Origin: Syngnathus acus
Taxonomy: Eukaryota; Chordata; Actinopteri; Syngnathiformes; Syngnathidae
Assembly: GCF_901709675.1 (NCBI RefSeq)
Contig: NC_051089.1
Location: 20,933,508-20,997,507 of the forward strand
Direction: 5' to 3'
Length of the DNA: 64,000 nucleotides
Within the stretch, counting starts at the first letter, position 1, and every line of letters begins with the position of its first letter. The notes under the pieces are model-generated. The model saw nothing but the letters and a program-made list of their open reading frames with translations, made no database searches and was not told the DNA's origin. Shown one piece after another: positions 11,369 to 21,902 of the stretch. Position numbers and translations under genes: made by a program.

Positions 11369-12787
11369 ATGAGGCGATTTCTTAACCCTCCTGAAGTTGC
11401 GCAGATTGTCCAACTCTTCCAGGATGGCACATTCATGCGTGCTGTTGCAAGAAGATTTGATGTGTCTCCCAGTACAATCTCCAGAGCATGGAGGAGATTC
11501 CAGGAGACAGGCAGTTACTCTAGGAGAGCTGGACAGGGCCGTAGATGGTCCTCATTCCATCAGCAGGACCGATATCTGCTGCTTTGTGCAAGGAGGAACA
11601 GGTTGAGCACTGCCCGAGCCCTACAGAATGACCTCCAGCAGGCTACTGGTGTGAACGTCTCTGCCCAAACAGTCAGAAACAGACTTCACGAGGGTGGCCT
11701 CAGGTCACGACGTCATGTAGTGTGCCCTGTGCTCATTGCTCAGCATCGTGGAGCTCGATTGGTATTTGCCATAGAACAGCAGAATTGGCAAGTCCGCCAC
11801 TGGCGCCCTGTGCTTTTCACAGATGAGAGCAGGTTTACCCTGAGCACCTGTGATAGACGTGAAAGGGTCTGGAGAAGCCAAGGAGAGCGATATGCTGCCT
11901 GCAACATCATTCAGCATGACCGGTTCAGTGGTGGGTCAGTGATGGTCTGGGGAGGCATTTCCATGGAGGGACGAACAGACCTCTACAGGCTAGAGAACGG
12001 CAGTCTGACTGCCATTAGGTATCGGGATGAAATCCTTGCACCCATGGTCAGACCCTACGCTGGTGCAGTAGGTCCTGGGTTCCTCCTGATCCACAACAAT
12101 GCCCGGCCTCATGTGGCAAGAGTATGCAGACAGGGAGACGAGACACAATACAGGCTGGAGGTTGACCTTCTGGCCACGTGGTGCAGGGACAACAACCTCC
12201 TGCTGAACGTCGACAAGACCAAGGAGATTGTTGTTGACTTCCGGAAGGGTCACGCCCAACACCTGCCGCTGACCATCGACGGTGCTGTGGTGGAGAGAGT
12301 GAGCAGCACCAGGTTCCTGGGGGTGCACATCAGTGAGGATCTCTCCTGGTCCACCAACACCGCATCACTGGCGAAGAAGGCCCAGCGCCGCCTGTACTTC
12401 CTTCGGAAACTCAGGCGAGCGGGCGCTCCTCCGGCCGTCATGACTACATTTTACCGCGGCACGATTGAGAGCGTCCTCTCCAGCTGTATTGCTGTTTGGG
12501 GTGGCAGCTGCACTGACTACGACTTGAAGGCCCTGCAACGCATAGTGAAAACGGCTGGTAAGACTATTGGTGCTTCTCTCCCCTCCTTGAAGGACATTTA
12601 CACCTCCCATCTCACCCGCAAGGCGACCAAGATTGTGAGTGATGTGAGTCGCCCCGCTCACTCTTTGTTTGATCTTCTGCCCTCTGGGAGGCGGTACAGG
12701 AGCCTGCGCTCCCGCACCACCAGACTCTCCAACAGCTTCATACTCCAGGCTGTTAGGATCCTGAACTCGCTCCCCCTTTCTGCGTAG
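11369..12787 (+). pseudogene. Chimeric ORF: Tc1 transposase N-part fused in frame to LINE RT C-part
   Basis: The ORF has 472 codons. Residues 1 to about 255 are Tc1-family transposase: a paired-like helix-turn-helix DNA-binding region ([11 protein letters not shown] and SPSTISRAW), the first catalytic Asp in LFTDESRF, then HNNARPH. In the family the second catalytic Asp normally sits where this copy has Asn (HDNARPH pattern), so the catalytic triad is damaged. From codon 256 (12134) it continues in frame into a Rex1-like LINE ([37 protein letters not shown]) and stops at 12785-12787. The transposase C-terminus with SPDLNPIEHLWD resumes at 13065. The fusion is open on paper; nothing shows that it is expressed. 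Confidence 0.8.
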
Positions 12788-13064
12788 CGTCCTGTTCTTT
12801 GCGCTATGCTTACTGTCTGCTGTATGCACACTGGCTCGCTTTTGCTCCTCTTATTTATTGTGTTATTGGTTTATTATTTATTCATCGCTCATTTTATTTA
12901 TTGTTACTTTTTATTTATTATTTATTGTTTGTGCCTTCTTGTTTTTATTTTGTGTCGTCTGCTTGTATGTCTCGTCACCGTGGGATAGAGGAAACGGAAT
13001 TTCGGTTTCTTTGTGTGTCTTGACATATGAAGGGATTGACAATAAAGCTGACTTTGACTTTGAG
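12134..13064 (+). mobile_element. Rex1-like LINE 3' fragment inserted in Tc1 transposase
   Basis: The insert starts directly after the Cys-Arg-Gln codons of the transposase and ends before the Tyr-Leu-Glu codons. It carries the C-terminal RT region, a T-rich 3' UTR and the ending acaataaagctgactttgac, like other fish Rex1/CR1-type LINEs. The related full element in this window is at 38353-41632. I see no clear target-site duplication. Confidence 0.75.
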
Positions 13065-13277
13065 TATCTGGAGGATGAAGGAATTGACACGATTGAATGG
13101 CCCTCACGATCACCTGATCTAAACCCGATAGAACACCTCTGGGACATAATGTTTCGGTCCATCAGACGCCGCCAGGTTGCTCCTCAGACTTTACAGGAGC
13201 TTGCTGATGCCCTTAGACAGATCTGGGAGGACATCCCACAAGACACCATCCGTCGTCTCATTAGGAGCATGCCGTGA
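13065..13277 (+). pseudogene. Tc1 transposase C-terminal part
   Basis: The frame resumes with YLEDEGIDTIEWP, contains the third catalytic region SPDLNPIEHLWD including the acidic residue of the DDE triad, and stops after RRLIRSMP at 13275-13277. It is separated from its N-terminal part by the LINE at 12134-13064. Confidence 0.8.
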
Positions 13278-13582
13278 CGTTGTCAAGCATGCATACAAGC
13301 TCGTGGGGGCCACACAAGATATTGAAAATAATTTTGAGTTGCAGAAATTGAATTTAGGCAAAATGGACGAGCCGGACACATTTTTTCACTTTGATTTTTG
13401 GGGTGTCTATATACTGAGCCGTCTGTAGGCTGAAAACCTTTATTTCCATCAAAAGATGTGGCATCCTTTTGTTCCTGAGACATTAAACTGTCCATATACT
13501 AAGTATAGACATCCAACTGTTTTTTTTCACCATTGAAATCTGATGTGTTTTCAAAGTGTTCCTTTAATTTTTTTGAGCAGTG

Positions 13583-13680
13583 TAGTATTTAGTCAGCCAC
13601 CAATTGTGCAAGTTCTCGCACTTGAAAGATGAGAGATGCCTGTAATTGTCATCATAGTTACACAGACGGCATTAAGGTCC
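13583..13680. mobile_element. Tc1-like transposon end fragment (right part)
   Basis: TA, then gtatttagtcagccaccaa and related sequence, continues the subterminal region of the element whose tip is at 11056-11073. A decayed transposase remnant that I assign to the same family lies on the minus strand at 20955-21420. Confidence 0.65.
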
Positions 13681-13711
13681 TGACAGCTAAGTAACCGAAA
13701 CATATAAAGTA

Positions 13712-14567
13712 CCGTATTTTTCGCACCAAAAGGCGCACTGGATTATAAGGCGCACCCTCATTGAATTTTTTATTTTAGAAATTATTTCATATATAGGGCG
13801 CACCGGATTAAAAGGCGCATAAAATAGAAGCTATACTGCAACAAACTGAGGTTGACTAGGGTTGCGGTATGCATCCACTAGCCAATAACCAATAAGCCCT
13901 CTGTAAACAATCGCGTTTCTCAAACAATCTCCTATAAAATGATCAGAACTGACTAAAGTTCGATCTAACACTGGTACTGCTTACCTATGTTTCCCTTCCA
14001 TATCGATCCGTAAATTTACTCGAAACATTAACAGAGCAGCCTATTTTGACATGAAATAGCCTTGTGCGTATAGCAGCTATTATTATAGCATTAGCCACCC
14101 GCAAACTCCCATGAGCCTCAGCTCGCAGACCCCCATGAGCCTCAGCAAAGTGTAAACAATCGCGTTTCTCAAACGATCTCCTATAAAATGATCGGAACTG
14201 ACTAAAGTTTGATCTAACACATTGGTACTGCTTACCTATGTTTCCCTTCCATATCAATCCGTAAATTTACTCGAAACATTAACGGAGCAGCCTATTTTGA
14301 AATGAAATAGCCTCGCGGGTACAACAGCTATTCGGTGACGCCCCCTGACCACAGTTGCCGTAATGTTGGGAAGCGATGCGACCTTGTAATTTACTAGTCG
14401 TACTAAAACGTACTGAAACATTTTGGCAGAACACTCTGTACAACCAGTATGGATCAACGAATTCATCAATTGATCCATATATAAGGCGCTCTGCATTATA
14501 AGGCGCACTGTGTTTTTTTGAGTAAAATGTAAGTTTTTAAGTGCGCCTAATAGTGCGGACAATACGG
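13712..14567. mobile_element. Non-autonomous CCGTATTTT-type element (856 bp)
   Basis: It begins CCGTATTTTTCGCACC with AAGGCGCAC repeats and ends with a matching inverted terminus before TA (14568-14569); TA also precedes it (13710-13711). It has no transposase. About 150 bp at 13908-14055 are repeated at 14159-14309. Its ends resemble the pogo-like element at 16592-20109, which probably supplied the transposase for this group. Confidence 0.8.
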
Positions 14568-14569
14568 TA

Positions 14570-15319
14570 GGTAAAAACCTTCCCTGACTAAAAGAACTGT
14601 TTAATATAGTCAACTTGAAAAAGACGGTATGAATCTTCACAAACACTTGGGATAGATACAAACACTTGGGACCCGTGACTCTCGTAAGGATGAGCAATTT
14701 GAAAAATGAATGAATGAATGAATATGTTCCATCTTTGTGTTGCTTCAATGTTCAAAGGTATGATTTTTCATGTTTTCATCATTTTAGTCTAAATCTAAGT
14801 CATCTGAATGGCTAGTGTGATGTCACCACATCAGTGAAAAGGGGTTTGAAGCCCTCCAACTCAAATAGAGTTGTAAATGTTAGCTTCGGCAATTACCTCA
14901 ATGAGTTGTCAGCACTACCTTGTGCATCACAGAGCAATGCTCTTTAGTTTTTTTTTTATATCATCTGATATTATGGACACCTCTGGAAGACCCAGCTTTG
15001 TCAACGCAGCCAAATCTGTTTTCAAAACTTTGAAAATGATAATTTCTTGAGATGTTTTCTCACCAAGATGCTCTGTACTCACTCTCGGGATTATAAACTC
15101 CTTAAGGTTTTATTCTTAACCTTTATGTGTGTGTTTGCATGTGTGCTTGTGTGGCAGGGTCAATTCTTAGCCAGATAATCACTGAAGAAATTCATTTGTT
15201 TGAATGATTTACGTATAAAATGGCCTTAATTGATGGATGGGTTGGTCTTGTGCTGGAAAGAAATTTGATTTGCACAGTGCATATGCCCAGCTTTAGCTGA
15301 AAAAAATCCAAAACCTTAC
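14570..15319. other. golgb1 intron, no recognisable element
   Basis: Unique-looking intronic DNA with a short AATG microsatellite near 14707-14722 and a TGTG-rich patch near 15126-15152. The 164-codon minus-strand ORF at 14254-14748 spans the border of the preceding mobile element and has no family features. Confidence 0.55.
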
Positions 15320-15488
15320 AGCTTGCTCAGTCTGAAGGAGTTTGTCAGACATCTCTTTGCACTGAATTCCTTTTTCACTCAAAGATTCTTTGAGGCTGTT
15401 GATGAGCTCCAGTTTTTCTGATGTCTTGGCTAAAGTGCTTTCCTTCTCAATGAGTGAGCTTTCCAGGCATTCCTGTGTGTCACTGAGC
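15320..15488 (-). CDS. golgb1: golgb1 exon, 169 bp
   Basis: On the minus strand the exon follows a tttttag acceptor and is followed by gtaagg. Its first base completes the Gly codon begun by exon 20545-20654, then 56 codons read LSDTQECLESSLIEKEST to KLLQTEQA, a heptad coiled coil. It ends in phase 0 and continues into exon 8862-8966. The 62-nt-plus reading past the donor is intronic. Confidence 0.85.
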
Positions 15489-15493
15489 CTAAA

Positions 15494-15521
15494 AACAATC
15501 AATCAATCAATCAATCAATCA
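15494..15521. repeat. (AATC)n microsatellite
   Basis: About six to seven AATC units immediately upstream of the exon acceptor on the minus strand. Variation here could affect the neighbouring polypyrimidine tract, but nothing in the sequence shows that it does. Confidence 0.85.
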
Positions 15522-15561
15522 TAACAGGTGACTCTTATCTTCCAAAATGAATAGTAATTAC

Positions 15562-16465
15562 TAGGGGTGTAAATCGCGGGTTTTGTTACGATACGATATC
15601 ATATCGATACAAAGAACCACGATACGATATTTGCCGATATCTTAAAGCCTGCTGTGATTCATTCACGATACATCACGATATAGTGCTCTACAATCGATAT
15701 AGAACAATATCCTGATTTATAACAATTCATACGCAAAATCAACAAGGTACTGCAAACTCTTTATTTAGGAAATTACAAGAGTATTGTAGTATACAAAGTG
15801 CTTATTTTAACACTGAACTTTATCAAATTCCTATATTTTTTCTCATAGAAGTAAAGAAAAATGAATATTCTTTCTTTTTTGTAATACCATTAACTTTAAA
15901 GTGCATTACTGAACTATTTAATTACAAAACAAAAATAAGTTCTTTATAATGAATGTAGTAAACATTACACCTTGACCATATGTTCTATCCAAATGCAAAA
16001 AAAACAACATTCTCTTGCAATACCAGAGAACTATACATAAATAAAATATGTATGTTGTTATTTAACTCTTCTATAAAACAAAAATAACTTAATTTATAAC
16101 TCTTTATATAGAATTTTAACATTACACGGTGTCTACTCTTTGAACTGTTCAATATGACTTGAAGCCCAAAGGGGAGCGAATTTCCTCGTCTTCTTGGACA
16201 CTAGCCATAGCACCAGCCCAGGAGCCACGTAGTTGTCGGCTCCCCTTTCACGTGCCTGCTCTGCTCACAACACAACACGCCGCGCACTGCTCCCGGAAAG
16301 AGGAAGCAAGCAACAATGAACTGGATTTCAAAATAAAGTCGCGTCTAATGTCCGAGGTCAAAAACGGGCGATATAGATCGATGTTTACGTTTAGCATCGA
16401 TGCCAACAAATCGTAGAGCATTATATCGATTAATCGATGTGTATCGATGAATCGTTACACCCCTA
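15562..16465 (+). mobile_element. hAT-type non-autonomous element, TAGGGGTG ends (904 bp)
   Basis: It starts TAGGGGTGTAAATCG and ends ACACCCCTA, with a perfect 8-bp target duplication GTAATTAC at 15554-15561 and 16466-16473. The interior is AT-rich with an 85-codon ORF (16159-16416) that lacks transposase motifs. A longer, opposite-orientation relative at 23161-24312 contains a BED zinc-finger relic, which supports assignment to hAT. Confidence 0.88.
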
Positions 16466-16847
16466 GTAATTACCTGTTTACTGGTAAAACACGAGACGAT
16501 GCATCAAGCAATGTTTTGACATCAAGTATTACAAAAGTGGAGTTGTCATTTATATGCAGAAAACTCACATACTGTCACTGACCAACAACTACCGTATTTT
16601 CACGATTATAGGGTGCGGATAAAAGTCTTAGATTTTCTTCAAAATGTGCGGCGCGCCCCATCATGTAGTGCGCCCAACGTGTGTTGTTGTTGTAAGGCGG
16701 ATGTAGTAAAGAGCGTCATGAGAACGTTAAAGGGGAAATTGTGGGCGTGGATTTGCAGTGCGCCCTGTGTGTGTGTGTTGTTGTAAGGATGACGGAGTAG
16801 AGAGCGCCATTAGAACATTAAAGGGGGAAGTGTGGGCGTGGATTGTA

Positions 16848-18342
16848 CCGTATTTTTCGGACTATAAATCGCGTTTTTTTTCATAGTTTGGGTAGGGGGG
16901 CGACTTATACTGAGAAGCAACTTATATGTGAATTTTTTCATAAATTTTCAAAATTTATAAAAAAAAAAAAAAAAAAAAGTGAAACCGCGAATAACGAACC
17001 GCGATGTAGCAAGGGATTACTGTAATTTGAATTTCAAGTGACGTCAGCAGCGCGGCGCGGCGGGCGGTTGTTTACATAAAGGACAAAGATTCGATCACGG
17101 GATGACGAAGACGATGAAGGGCCCCACGTACTACCGGCATCATTAGCAGCTTTGTAAGTGACACAGAGGACGAACAGTTTGAAGGATTTAATGATTTGGA
17201 GTGACACAGAAGGTTTGAAAAACTATTATGGCTTTTCCGCACGCCCGGTCCTACTCTACGGAGCTCTCTTTCACCTCCGTGGGTGGAAGTCGGGGGCCGG
17301 CGCTCGGCCGGGTGGCTGTCCGGCGACGGTGGATGGGGCTCGGACATGGCTTTTACGCACGCCCGGTCTTACTCTACGGAGCTCTCTTTCACCTCCGTGG
17401 ATGGAAGTCGGGGGCCGGTGCTCGGCCGGGTGGCTGTCCGGGGACGGTGGATGGGGCTCGGACATGGCTTTTACGCACGCCCGGTCCTATTCCATGGAGC
17501 TCTCTTCCACCTCCGTGGCTGGAAGTGCCACCTCCGGGGATGGAAGTCCATGCTGCCACATGCCTGGAAGTCGACGCCAGTGCTTGGGGCTGTGTGGCGG
17601 TGAACTATTTATGTTATAGTTATTTGATATATTTTATTTCGTGTAGCAACTTGTATATGTTTTTATCGTTACAGTTCAGTAGTTGTTGGCTCGTTGAACT
17701 CTTGTTTTGTTAAATAAAGAGCCGTTTACCAAACCCACGTCTTTCCTTGTACTTTGTTAACGCTACAATCTAGTTATATACTAGATCTGTGGAATAACGA
17801 CGAGGCTGACGTCAGGGCGTACGCGCGGCGTTGTTGACAAAAGACGAGGAATTTGATCGATGGATTTAATGATTTGGAGTGACACAGATGGTTTGATAAT
17901 ATTATTGCTTATATAATAGTTATTTGATATATAATTTATATATCGTTTTATGGGCCTGTGGAATATTTTGAAGTGCAAGCGCCGTCAGCGGCGCGCACCC
18001 ATTGTTGACATAAAGGACGATCGATAGATTTAATGAATTGGAGTGACACAGATGGTTTTATAAACGTGTTATTTATGTAATAGTTATTTGAATGACTCTG
18101 TATGTTACGTCAGGCCCGTTCTCAGCTCTTCGTTTGTGTTCATGTCATGTTAGCATACCTATCGTTTAGCCTGTTGTTGCTCGTTCATGTCTGTTCTTGG
18201 TGTTGGATTTTGTCGAATCAATTTCCCCCAAAATGCGACTTATACGCCGGAGCAACTTATATATGTTTTTATTCACGTTATTGTGCATTTTATGGCTAAT
18301 GCGACTTATATTCCAGAGCGACTTTTAGTCAGAAAAATACGG
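16848..18342 (+). mobile_element. Nested CCGTATTTTTCGG-type element (1,495 bp)
   Basis: It begins CCGTATTTTTCGGACTATAA and ends GTCAGAAAAATACGG, with TA on both sides (16846-16847 and 18343-18344). Removing it rejoins the host element. Inside are a poly-A tract, 118-bp tandem repeats (17239-17530) and modules with the conserved core GGAGTGACACAGATGGTTT. It has no transposase. An inverted relative is at 21654-25206. Confidence 0.82.
17239..17592. repeat. 118-bp tandem repeats
   Basis: The start gcacgcccggtc recurs at 17239, 17357 and 17475, a period of 118 bp. The unit is GC-rich with few stops, and 118 is one more than a multiple of three, so successive units rotate through the frames and create several overlapping ORFs of 60-160 codons on both strands. 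These are not genes. Similar units occur at 24500-24860 and 42030-42290. Confidence 0.85.
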
Positions 18343-18399
18343 TATATAAAAGAACGTGTATATGCGTCATGCAAAACATCGTTGTTATAACAACCCTGA

Positions 18400-19026
18400 A
18401 AATGGCAAAGAGACATGCTTATCAAGCACAGTTCAAACTGAAAGCCATCAGCTACGCGGAGGAGCATGGAAATCGAGCAGCCGCGAGAGATTTTAAAATC
18501 AATGAATCGATGGTTCGCAAGTGGAGGAAGCTGGAAAACGAGCTCCGACAGGTCAAGAAGACACAGCTGACTGCGCGGACGTCAGGCGAAGTGGCCCGAG
18601 TTGGAGGAAAGACTCGAACAGTGGATCATCGAGCAAAGAACGAGTGGGAGAAGCGTTTCGACGGTCACCATTCGACTAACGCTAGCAGAAGAAATGAAAA
18701 TTGAACATTTCCAAGGAGGTCCGTCTTGGTGCTTTCGTTTCATGAAACGGTGCCATTTTTCCATCCGGACCAGGACTACTTTCACTAAGAGTAGAAAGCA
18801 GCGCCGGACGAGTTACGCCACAATTTGCGAATGGATTGTAGATGCTTGGGCTAACATGTCTGCTGACACTGTTGTTCGAGCTTTCGCAAAAGCCGGCATC
18901 ATATCCGAGGAGCCGCACGGCACGGAAAAACACAGTGAAGAAAGTGAACCTGGTATGTCTGTTGGAGATTTAGCGCAGCTGTTCAATTTAGGAACAGAGG
19001 ATGAAGACTTCGATGGGTTTGATTGA
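18400..19026 (+). pseudogene. Pogo-like transposase remnant, catalytic domain deleted
   Basis: The first frame starts MAKRHAYQAQFKLKAISYAE, followed by HGNRAAARDFKINESMVRKW, the N-terminal helix-turn-helix seen in pogo/Tigger-derived proteins such as POGK. A single frameshift near 18575 moves the reading to the next frame, which continues WPELEERLEQWIIEQR, GRSVSTVTIRL and GGPSWCFRFMKR, a CENP-B-type DNA-binding domain. It then passes directly to a C-terminal piece (CEWIVDAWANMS, VVRAFAKAGI) and an acidic tail ending at 19026. The whole DDE catalytic domain is absent, so it cannot transpose by itself. The second ORF is 141 codons from 18601. Confidence 0.82.
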
Positions 19027-19340
19027 TGAAGATTACCGGTAATAAAAATGTGAATACCAAACTCAGTTTTGCTCTCACTCTTTTTTTAAATACGCACACT
19101 TGTGTGCTTGTTTTATCCGTGTGTTTTACCATGCCCACGCCGATTGACAATTAAAAAAGTGTTAGTACTTTGTAATCAATACTTTTATAAAACACAACCA
19201 AACTCAGTTTTGCTCCCGCTCTATTTTTAAATACGCACACTTGTATGCTTGTGTGTGTGTTGTTGTTGTTGTTGTAAGGTGGACGTAGTAAAGAGCACCA
19301 TGAGAGAACGTTAAAGTGGGAAGTGTGGGCGTGGATTGAA

Positions 19341-19987
19341 CAGTGGAGCCTCGGTTTTCGAATGTCCCGGTTCTCGAACAAATCGGTACTCGAACAAAAA
19401 ATCCGAGATTTTTTTGCTTCGGATGTCGGACCGAATTCGGTTGTTGAACCTCGCGAGATGAGCCGAGAGGACCCGCATGCCAACTGACTCCGTTCGTTAT
19501 TACGTTCTCGTTACTCTGAGGATTGCATCAACTCTAATCATGCCTCCAAAGGAAGCAAGTGGGAGCAGTAAAGAATCCTAAAACACAAAGACGCTTCTAA
19601 AGCAATGCGACAGTGAGCTCCCGGCGCGCTGCGGTTGCGCAATCGGACCAAATTAAGCTCCCTGCGCATTGAGGTCCACTTAAATTTTGGAAAGTCCATT
19701 AGGACTTTAAAAATATTTTCTAAATTTTAGCGACCGCTCTGTCACAATAATGCGACCAGCGCAGTGCAGTTGCACGGTCGGCGAACGCGCTACGGTTGGG
19801 CGTTCGGCGGTGCGCTGCAGTTGCGCGATCGGACAAAAATGCGCAAATGAAAAAATGCTTAAAAAAGGCGGGTTTTTTGTTTGGAATGGATTAATTTTTT
19901 TTCCATTATTTGTAATATTTGTATTTGTAATTCACTTCTCGAACAGCCTTCTGGAACGGATTGTGGTTGAAAACCGAGGCTCCACTG
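19341..19987. mobile_element. Tigger-like MITE (647 bp)
   Basis: Termini are CAGTGGAGCCTCGGTTTTCG and the inverted ACCGAGGCTCCACTG, as in pogo/Tigger miniature elements. TA follows on the right; the left TA appears mutated (AA). The interior has no transposase. It is inserted in the larger pogo-like element. Confidence 0.75.
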
Positions 19988-20111
19988 TATAGATAAAACC
20001 CGGGCACTATGATGCGGTGCGCCCTATATGTGTGTTAAATACAGTTATAGCACACATAACTGAGACTGCGCCTTTTAGCACAGTGCGCCTTTTGGTCGTG
20101 ATAATACGGTA

Positions 20112-20544
20112 ATAGGGATGTAACGATTCACTCAAGCCATGTTCCCATTCAATTTACAGTTCCGATTTTGATTTGATTCAATTATGAAAAATCTTTTTTT
20201 TCAAACAAAATTAATGATTTTATTACCAAAACATTTCTTTATTTTAACATCTGCATTTCGTCCTTGCTACAAACGGTAACTTTTTCTAACTTTACAAAAA
20301 ACTAAACGAATAATTTTGACCGTTTAACTACATTTTTGATATTGATATTTTATTTTTTTACACAGATGCATATTTTGAGGAGTTAATTCAATATTAAATA
20401 CATTTTTTAATTAACCGTTATTTCTAACAACTACAAATAATGTAATCTTTTCATTTACAAAACGGCACGAAATCATTGCAATCATATTCCCAAGATTATG
20501 GTGAAAAAAATGTATACATCTTAATTATCAATGGAATAACTTAC
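20112..20544. other. golgb1 intron, possible hAT remnant
   Basis: Very AT-rich DNA. The start, agggatgtaacgattcac, resembles hAT-type ends, but I found no matching inverted end or target duplication. Confidence 0.35.
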
Positions 20545-20654
20545 CCCTTAAGTTGTTCATTGAGACTACGAACCAACAGCTGATGTTTTTCTGCTTCCCT
20601 GTTCTGCTGACTACGCACACTGGCAAGTTGGGTCTGTAATTTATCCGTCTCATT
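20545..20654 (-). CDS. golgb1: golgb1 exon, 110 bp
   Basis: On the minus strand the exon follows a tttacag acceptor and is followed by gtaagt, a consensus donor. It encodes NETDKLQTQLASVRSQQ to LVRSLNEQLKG as coiled coil, starting in phase 0 after exon 37646-37779 and ending with two bases of a Gly codon that exon 15320-15488 completes. At 110 bp it is not a multiple of three, so skipping it would shift the frame. Inverted transposon pairs flank it in the two adjoining introns. Confidence 0.85.
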
Positions 20655-20954
20655 CTGTAAAGGCAGAAAAAACATTAAACCAGCACAGTCAGGATTTAAA
20701 CATTTTAATACAATTCTGGCTATATGCATATGGACAAAATGTTGGGTATCTCGCTGTCAATGAGAGAAAAGCCCACATTGATCATATAAATACGATAATT
20801 TGAATCTGACTAAAGTAATCAGTTAACAGTTTTAAAAATTGAATTAAATATAACCAATACAAATCAGGCATTGTTTTATAATTGTGGTTCGACAGGCAGT
20901 GATTCCAATCAAACAAATTTTGTAACTTTCAATGAAACGTCTGCACCTCTCAGC

Positions 20955-21420
20955 AGGTTATTTTCATTTCATTTGTATGCTGCTCCAGTTGTCTCGGGTT
21001 TCAAGGGCGTTTTGTTCAGACGGCATTAAGGTGCTGACATTATCCCAGAAGCTTTGTGGTTGTTAACGTAGTGTTTGGCAAATTCCAGTCTCGCTAAATA
21101 AATGACTAAAGTTCATCCTTAGTCGTCGTCTCAAACTCTATTTTGGTTCAAGCAACGAGGGATGGTGTGATCAAGTTGTCTTTAATTTTTATCATTCAGT
21201 CATTTCCAGGGAGGTTGGCTACAGGCCCATGGATCTTAACTTTTTGAATAATATCAAGCTGCTTGGACATTGTCTTGTAGCCTTTACTGTTAATGTGCTT
21301 GTCTGGAAGTTCTTTCTAATATACCGAGACTGTCTTCCTTCTCAGCTGGACCATGTTTAGTGTAGTGCACACTATGCCTCCAAACAGTACTTGTTACCCT
21401 TTAAATGACTGACTGATTAA
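20955..21420 (-). pseudogene. Decayed Tc1-like transposase remnant
   Basis: Read on the minus strand from about 21360, short pieces such as DKHINSKGYKTMSKQLD and KVKIHGPVANLPG are recognisable as the helix-turn-helix and linker of a fish Tc1-family transposase, with internal stops and deletions. It probably belongs to the family with CAGTGGGGCAAAA ends seen in pieces at 11056 and 13583. The ends are lost. Confidence 0.65.
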
Positions 21421-21902
21421 AAGTTTGAAGACCCAAGAAGATGCTAAGTCCAGGACGCATCTTGGTTGACTATGTCCCTGTGGTTTATTATTTTTATATT
21501 TTTTAGAGGTATCATAATTTTTTATCCAGGCCATTTGGTGGGTTTGTTTTTAAAAATAATTCTTTTGAATCACAATTCAAAGCAATATCCGATTTTCATT
21601 TGTTGATTTTCAAGCAATTTCAATTTATTATTACTTTAGTCAAAATCTACTTACCGTATTTTCGGACAAAAAGTCGCTCCGGAATATAGGTCACATTAGC
21701 CATAAAATGCGCAATAACGTGAAAAAAAAACATATATAAGTGCTCCGGAGTATAAGTCGCATTTTGGGGGAAATTTATTCAACAAAATCCAACACCAAGA
21801 ACAGACATGAACGAGCAACAACAGGCTAAACGATAGGTATGCTAACGTGACATAAACACAAACGAAGAGCTGAGAACGGGCCTGACATAACGTTCAGAGT
21901 TA

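Larger units (their letters stand above)
11074..13582 (+). mobile_element. Tc1-like DNA transposon interrupted by a LINE
   Basis: Terminal inverted repeats begin CACTGCTCAAAAAAATTAAA at 11074 and end in the matching reverse complement at 13582. TA dinucleotides flank both ends (11072-11073 and 13583-13584), the Tc1/mariner target signature. Inside is a transposase gene on the plus strand, split by a LINE fragment at 12134-13064. Without that insertion the element would be about 1.58 kb, the usual Tc1 size. Confidence 0.9.
16592..20109 (+). mobile_element. Pogo-like DNA transposon with nested insertions
   Basis: The left end CCGTATTTTCACGATTATAG and the right end GTGATAATACGG are inverted, each bounded by TA (16590-16591 and 20110-20111). 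It carries a defective pogo-family transposase at 18400-19026. Subterminal repeats of about 80 bp containing aagtgtgggcgtggatt occur near both ends (about 16681, 16770 and 19261). Two later insertions sit inside: 16848-18342 and 19341-19987. Confidence 0.82.

Noticed and set aside
16159-16416. 85-codon ORF in the hAT-type element as a real small protein
   Set aside because: The opposite-oriented copy preserves it only because the DNA is a recent repeat; no transposase or other domain is visible.
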